DNA from: Thiorhodovibrio litoralis
Lineage (GTDB): Bacteria; Pseudomonadota; Gammaproteobacteria; Chromatiales; Chromatiaceae
Length of the DNA stretch: 64,000 nt
Direction of reading: 5' to 3'
Assembly: GCF_033954455.1 (NCBI RefSeq)
Contig: NZ_CP121473.1
Span: 4,822,501-4,886,500, forward strand
Shown here: piece by piece, positions 60,040 to 64,000 of the stretch
How the letters are laid out: the number at the start of each line of letters is the position of its first letter
Numbering within the stretch: the stretch's first letter is position 1
Made by a program: the position numbers and the translations under genes
Notes under the pieces: model-generated
What the model was told of the DNA's origin: nothing
The model's database searches: none
Seen by the model: the letters and a program-made list of their open reading frames with translations, nothing else

Positions 60040-63000
60040 ATGAATCTAACAAACTCTGAAGGACGCCATCGGGATATCCTTCACGCCCGGCGTACAGCGA
60101 TTCTCGTCATTGGAATGCACCGTAGCGGAACATCCGCGCTAACTCGCGTTCTGAACATCTTGGGTGCCGATCTCCCAACAGACCTCATGCCTCCCGTCAT
60201 GGGAAATAACGAGATCGGATTTTGGGAGTCTCTTGGCGTTCAAGGTATCAATGACCGAGTTCTCGAGTCCGCCGGGTCCGCATGGGATGACTGGCAACGC
60301 TTGCCTCCAGCGTGGTTTAATTCACCTTCTGTACGAGAGGATTTTCTAGGTAAAGCCCTGCCCTTATTGAAACACCATTTTGGTCATTCCGCTTTTTTTG
60401 TACTCAAGGATCCGCGTATTTCGCGCCTGCTTCCACTCTGGCTGGAGGCCCTTCAAGAATTCAACTGCGATGTCCGCTGCCTAATTCCTTATCGCAATCC
60501 TTTAGAAGTTTCGGCGTCGCTTAGAGCGCGTGATGGCTTTCCTTCGACTAAATCACATCTCATTTGGCTGCGGTACGTTCTTGATGCCGAGCTTTCCAGC
60601 CGACAGGTTCCGAGGGCAATAGTTACGTATGACAACCTGTTAGATGATTGGCCGAGCACTCTTGACGCGTTATCGCAGAAACTAGACTTAGTCTGGCCGC
60701 GTTGGTCTCCGACCACAAAGGATCAAATTGAAAAATTTCTTAGTTCGAGCCATCGACACCACAGCATTCCGAACGAAGTTATATTCGATCAACCACATCT
60801 TAGTCCTTGGGTTAAGGATACCCACGCCGGGTTTTGTGAGCTTGCGTCAGACCAAACGGAAAGTATCGCTTCGATAAAGCTCGACGCTGTCCGTCAAGAA
60901 TTCGACCGCGCTTCGGATTCTATAGGTACTGTCTTTAATTTCGAAAAAGAAACCATGGATGCGCATCTTGCTGATCTGCGGTTGCGTAAAGAGGAACTTG
61001 AACTCTCGAATGTTGGTCATGAGTCCCACATTACACAACTGCAAGGCCAAGTAGCTGACTTGGTGAACAAAGTACAGGACCTTTCAGCGCACCTTAGCAG
61101 TGTCCAAATCGAGGCGCGCGACGCAACCAGCCTAAAGCTGGATCTGCTGACCAAACTAGACGCAATTCAATCTACGGCTGCGTGGCAACTCGCCGCCCCC
61201 GTTCGCTATGCCGAAAACCGCTTTCCAAGGTTTGTCCGTCTCTTGGCTGCTTTACCTAAATTGGTCTGGTGGACTTTGTCTTCCAAGTTGCCGCAACGTC
61301 TCCGGTTAAGAAAAGCAGCTGCCGTTCTCCTGAAACGGGGGCTATTTGATCGGAAGTGGTACGTAGAAAACAATCCAGACGTGCTCCTTCAGGGTCAGGA
61401 CCCGCTAATCCACTGGCTAATCTTCGGTTGGAGAGAGGGACGGAGACCAACCCCAGAGCCAGACAGCGACTGGTTTGTGTCACTAAATTCAGAGATGGCG
61501 TCAAACGGACATAATCCTCTGGTTACCTACCTTCTAAATGATAGAGAAGCCGAGAAATCCGAACGCAAAAGTACTTCGGCGCCCGTAGGTGGTGGACTTC
61601 CGCGGCTGTATTCCCAGATGCTCGCAACGGCAGATCGAAACTCTTTTAACGCCGATCATGTTGCGGAACCTGATGCGGGCTTGGATTCGTCATTATTCAA
61701 TGTGAAACTGATCGCGTTTTATCTGCCACAATTCCACCCTATTCCAGAGAATGACGAATGGTGGGGGAAAGGCTTTACGGAATGGACGAATGTTACAAAG
61801 GCTGTGCCGCAATTCGAAGGTCATTATCAACCCCAGCTCCCAGGTGAACTTGGATTTTACGACTTACGGCTCTCGGAAGTGTTACACAGACAGGTCGCAT
61901 TGGCGATTCAACATGGGCTGTCTGGTTTTTGCTTTCATTACTATTGGTTTGCTGGTCGTCGCCTTCTTGAAAAGCCGCTGAATCAGTTTACCTCGGACAA
62001 GAGTATCAAGTTTGAGTTTTGTATTTGCTGGGCCAATGAGAACTGGACCCGTCGTTGGGATGGGCAAGAAAGCGAGATCCTGCTCGCCCAAGAGCATTCA
62101 CCAGCAACTGACGAAAAATTCATTGATGATGTGGTCCCCCTTTTTCAGGACCCACGCTACATAACGATTTCTGGGAGACCGGTACTTATAGTCTACCGGA
62201 TTGACTTATTACCCGAGCCCAAACTCACTGTGAAACGTTGGCGAACAAGGTGCCGAGAGCTCGGGTTGCCCGAACCCTACTTAATCGCAGCACGGACCTT
62301 TGGACTCAAAGATCCCCGTCCCCATGGCTTTGATGCCGCAGTGGAATTTCCACCGCATAATGTGGATGTACTGGACATTACAAAAAGTACTGCGCTTCTA
62401 AACCCAGCCTTTCAAGGGCGCATTTTCAGCTATCCTTCGCTGGTTTCGAAACAAGTCGTCCCAAAACCTAGCGAGCCGTGCAGGATATTCGGCTGCGCCT
62501 TTCCTGGATGGGATAACGAAGCTCGTAAACCAGGTAAAGGCCACGTTTTCTGGGGGGCAACACCTCGGCTTTATTCAGAGTGGTTGGACAAGTTGTGCCG
62601 CGATGCGGGCGCTCGATCCGTCTCTGATGAGCGTATCGTTTTCGTAAATGCATGGAACGAGTGGGCCGAGGGTGCTCATTTAGAGCCCGACAGACGCTTC
62701 GGATATGCGTATTTGCGCGCTACCGCTCAGGTCCTTCGCAAGCATGTATCTGCGACATCCGGTTTGTCGGGGGGAATAAATTGGTTATCCGGAGAGCCCG
62801 TGTATCGAGAAGCAGAAATTGCTGTTGTCGTACATGTTTTTCAGCTCGACACTTGGAAACATATCGCGGAAAAACTTGTGCATATACCAGAAAGGTTCGA
62901 TCTCTTCATAACCTTGGTAGACGAAGATGGCGTTGATCTAGTTAGAAACAATCTTCCGGACAACGTCAGGCAGTGCTTTCTTGGTGTCACGCCAAATCGC

Positions 63001-63645
63001 GGGCGCGATATTGAGCCGTTTCTACATTGCCTGCCATCAATTTACAACCTAGGCTATGAGATTGCTTTGAAGGTCCATGCAAAAGGCAATACTACACAAA
63101 AAAACGGGATCGACTGGGGACTGGATTTGATCGGTAAGGCGCTTGGTTCGACTAAGGCAGCAAAGGGAATAATTAATTTAATGCGAGCCCGCCAAGGTAT
63201 TGGACTGGTTTCGCCAACAGGTCACCTCCTTCCAATCGAATACTTCTGGGGCTCGGCCGAGGATGCCGAACTTAATAGACGGAATTTTGAACGACTTGCT
63301 TCGCAGGCAGCATTACCGCGATTAACAAAAGGCTTTTCTTTTCCCGCTGGATCAGTGTATTGGTTTCGACCGCGCGCATTCCACGCACTGACAACAATAT
63401 CGATTAGCGACGGGACATTTCCGAGTGAGGGAGGGCAGAGAGATGGAACACCAGCTCATGCTGTCGAACGTTTAGTTGGATTAGCGGCTTCAACTGACGG
63501 GTGGAGCACCGAAGTTACAAAGACAGCGAATCCGTTTGAAGAGTCAACAAGCTGGCTCATGGGAATTGAGCGTGGCACCTACCCATTCGCACATCCAACC
63601 TTTGACGCTATCCCGTATTCTCACCCTGTCCAAGGAATCCGGTGA
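60040..63645 (+). CDS. Multidomain glycan enzyme: sulfotransferase-like, WbsX-like and RgpF-like domains
   Basis: 1201 residues. Domain 1 (about 18-260) is sulfotransferase-like, with the P-loop VIGMHRSGTSALTR at 23-36. Residues about 285-385 form a coiled coil, followed by a basic helix and DRKWYVENNPDVLLQGQDPL, a short motif typical of surface glycan enzymes. Domain 2 (about 555-900) is a WbsX/GH99-like module: IAFYLPQFHPIPENDEWWGK, FTEWTNV, CICWANENWTRRWDG and VNAWNEWAEGAHLEPD. Domain 3 (about 925-1190) is like rhamnan synthesis protein F: RFDLFITLVDEDG, NRGRDIEPFL, KVHAKGNTT and PAGSVYWFRPRA. It probably adds and sulfates residues on a surface polysaccharide. Composition is AT-rich. Confidence 0.82.
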   Translation: MNLTNSEGRHRDILHARRTAILVIGMHRSGTSALTRVLNILGADLPTDLMPPVMGNNEIGFWESLGVQGINDRVLESAGSAWDDWQRLPPAWFNSPSVREDFLGKALPLLKHHFGHSAFFVLKDPRISRLLPLWLEALQEFNCDVRCLIPYRNPLEVSASLRARDGFPSTKSHLIWLRYVLDAELSSRQVPRAIVTYDNLLDDWPSTLDALSQKLDLVWPRWSPTTKDQIEKFLSSSHRHHSIPNEVIFDQPHLSPWVKDTHAGFCELASDQTESIASIKLDAVRQEFDRASDSIGTVFNFEKETMDAHLADLRLRKEELELSNVGHESHITQLQGQVADLVNKVQDLSAHLSSVQIEARDATSLKLDLLTKLDAIQSTAAWQLAAPVRYAENRFPRFVRLLAALPKLVWWTLSSKLPQRLRLRKAAAVLLKRGLFDRKWYVENNPDVLLQGQDPLIHWLIFGWREGRRPTPEPDSDWFVSLNSEMASNGHNPLVTYLLNDREAEKSERKSTSAPVGGGLPRLYSQMLATADRNSFNADHVAEPDAGLDSSLFNVKLIAFYLPQFHPIPENDEWWGKGFTEWTNVTKAVPQFEGHYQPQLPGELGFYDLRLSEVLHRQVALAIQHGLSGFCFHYYWFAGRRLLEKPLNQFTSDKSIKFEFCICWANENWTRRWDGQESEILLAQEHSPATDEKFIDDVVPLFQDPRYITISGRPVLIVYRIDLLPEPKLTVKRWRTRCRELGLPEPYLIAARTFGLKDPRPHGFDAAVEFPPHNVDVLDITKSTALLNPAFQGRIFSYPSLVSKQVVPKPSEPCRIFGCAFPGWDNEARKPGKGHVFWGATPRLYSEWLDKLCRDAGARSVSDERIVFVNAWNEWAEGAHLEPDRRFGYAYLRATAQVLRKHVSATSGLSGGINWLSGEPVYREAEIAVVVHVFQLDTWKHIAEKLVHIPERFDLFITLVDEDGVDLVRNNLPDNVRQCFLGVTPNRGRDIEPFLHCLPSIYNLGYEIALKVHAKGNTTQKNGIDWGLDLIGKALGSTKAAKGIINLMRARQGIGLVSPTGHLLPIEYFWGSAEDAELNRRNFERLASQAALPRLTKGFSFPAGSVYWFRPRAFHALTTISISDGTFPSEGGQRDGTPAHAVERLVGLAASTDGWSTEVTKTANPFEESTSWLMGIERGTYPFAHPTFDAIPYSHPVQGIR

Positions 63646-64000
63646 CAGATCAATCTGGACTTGCGCGGCGCAGTGGGGCCTCCCGCGCATTTTTCAGAAA
63701 ATTGTAAGCACGACGTAAAGCGTCACAATCACTTTTTTGCTACGAAGTCAGTCTGAAGCCAGCCTTTGCAACAGCATGCGCTGCCCAAGCTTGGGGATAT
63801 TTCACTAGTGTCCCAACGTTTCGTACACGGTCCACGTAAGTACTTATATTTAATATACATTTAGGATTTTTCGAGAAAATCGACTTGAACGCGTCGGCTC
63901 ATTTCGCCCAGCCTCCGTCCGGAATCTTTGACTGGAGGCTAATTGCGAATGTATACCGGCAAACTCGTTTTCTCACAGTTAACCGAGCATCTTCCGTTGC
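63646..64000. other. Intergenic region at the right edge, holds repeat copy 2
   Basis: About 350 bases after the large gene. Apart from the second copy of the dispersed repeat no gene, RNA or terminator is recognised. Confidence 0.55.
63804..63892. repeat. Dispersed repeat, copy 2
   Basis: Begins ACTAGTGTCCCAACGTTTCG and continues to AATCGACTTGAACGC near 63878-63892, matching the copy at 59345-59425 apart from variable middle sequence. The two copies flank the 1201-residue gene in direct orientation. Confidence 0.7.

Overview
The window is high-GC proteobacterial DNA (roughly 60-65 % GC by eye over the first 40 kb). Elongation factor P with both EpmA and EpmB, a GspG-to-GspM type II secretion operon, CheV, a ParC-like ParA, and a diheme cytochrome c beside cytochrome b561 all point to a gammaproteobacterium. 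The style of the genes suggests order Chromatiales (purple sulfur bacteria), but that is an inference made without any database search. From about 53.5 kb onward, and also at 40.5-45 kb, the DNA is clearly more AT-rich. Those stretches hold glycan and surface genes, dispersed repeats and a transposase relic, so they look like accessory DNA.

Layout. 0-2.3 kb: end of a cytochrome b561 gene, a secreted diheme cytochrome c, and an intact IS630-family element whose transposase needs a -1 frameshift. 2.5-7.4 kb: tRNA-Lys, a SufE-like protein, a DUF389 membrane protein, and the EF-P beta-lysylation set (epmA, efp, divergent epmB). 7.5-18.2 kb: a degenerate EAL protein resembling FimX, a 5'-nucleotidase, and then a minus-strand run with a small membrane coiled-coil protein, a ParA ATPase, a secreted YRFR-repeat protein, and an RND pump with its adaptor. 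The RND permease carries an unusual histone H1-like cytoplasmic tail. 18.5-27.1 kb: a dynamin-like membrane GTPase, nadA, a MazF-type toxin-antitoxin pair, purL and trmO.

27.1-39.1 kb is a signalling block. It has a chemoreceptor, an STAS anti-sigma antagonist with a REC-PP2C-kinase regulator (HsbA/HsbR-like partner switch), a PAS histidine kinase, and a REC-GGDEF diguanylate cyclase. The cyclase's C-terminal HPT domain is thrown out of frame by an 11-G tract. A flippase, glycosyltransferase and methyltransferase follow, overlapping a histidine kinase and a REC-TPR regulator. 39.1-45.4 kb: a palindromic repeat, a G-quadruplex-like repeat, a membrane-anchored aspartic protease, an unusual glycosyltransferase, and a two-gene operon for exported proteins with a strong sigma70-type promoter. 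45.7-51.3 kb: gspG-H-I-J-K-L-M plus a GspC-like protein; gspD, gspE and gspF are not in the window. 51.4-53.3 kb: cheV and a convergent ParA/ParC. 53.6-64 kb: a low-GC glycan-decoration island with a MycE-type methyltransferase, a sulfotransferase, a pyruvyltransferase-glycosyltransferase fusion, a CgeB-like glycosyltransferase, an IS66 relic, tRNA-Val, and a 1201-residue sulfotransferase/WbsX/RgpF fusion.

The most promising leads for something undescribed are the G11 tract that switches an HPT domain onto or off a diguanylate cyclase, the RND permease with the H1-like tail, the exported Asn/Gly-rich protein next to the type II secretion operon, and the 1201-residue multidomain glycan enzyme.
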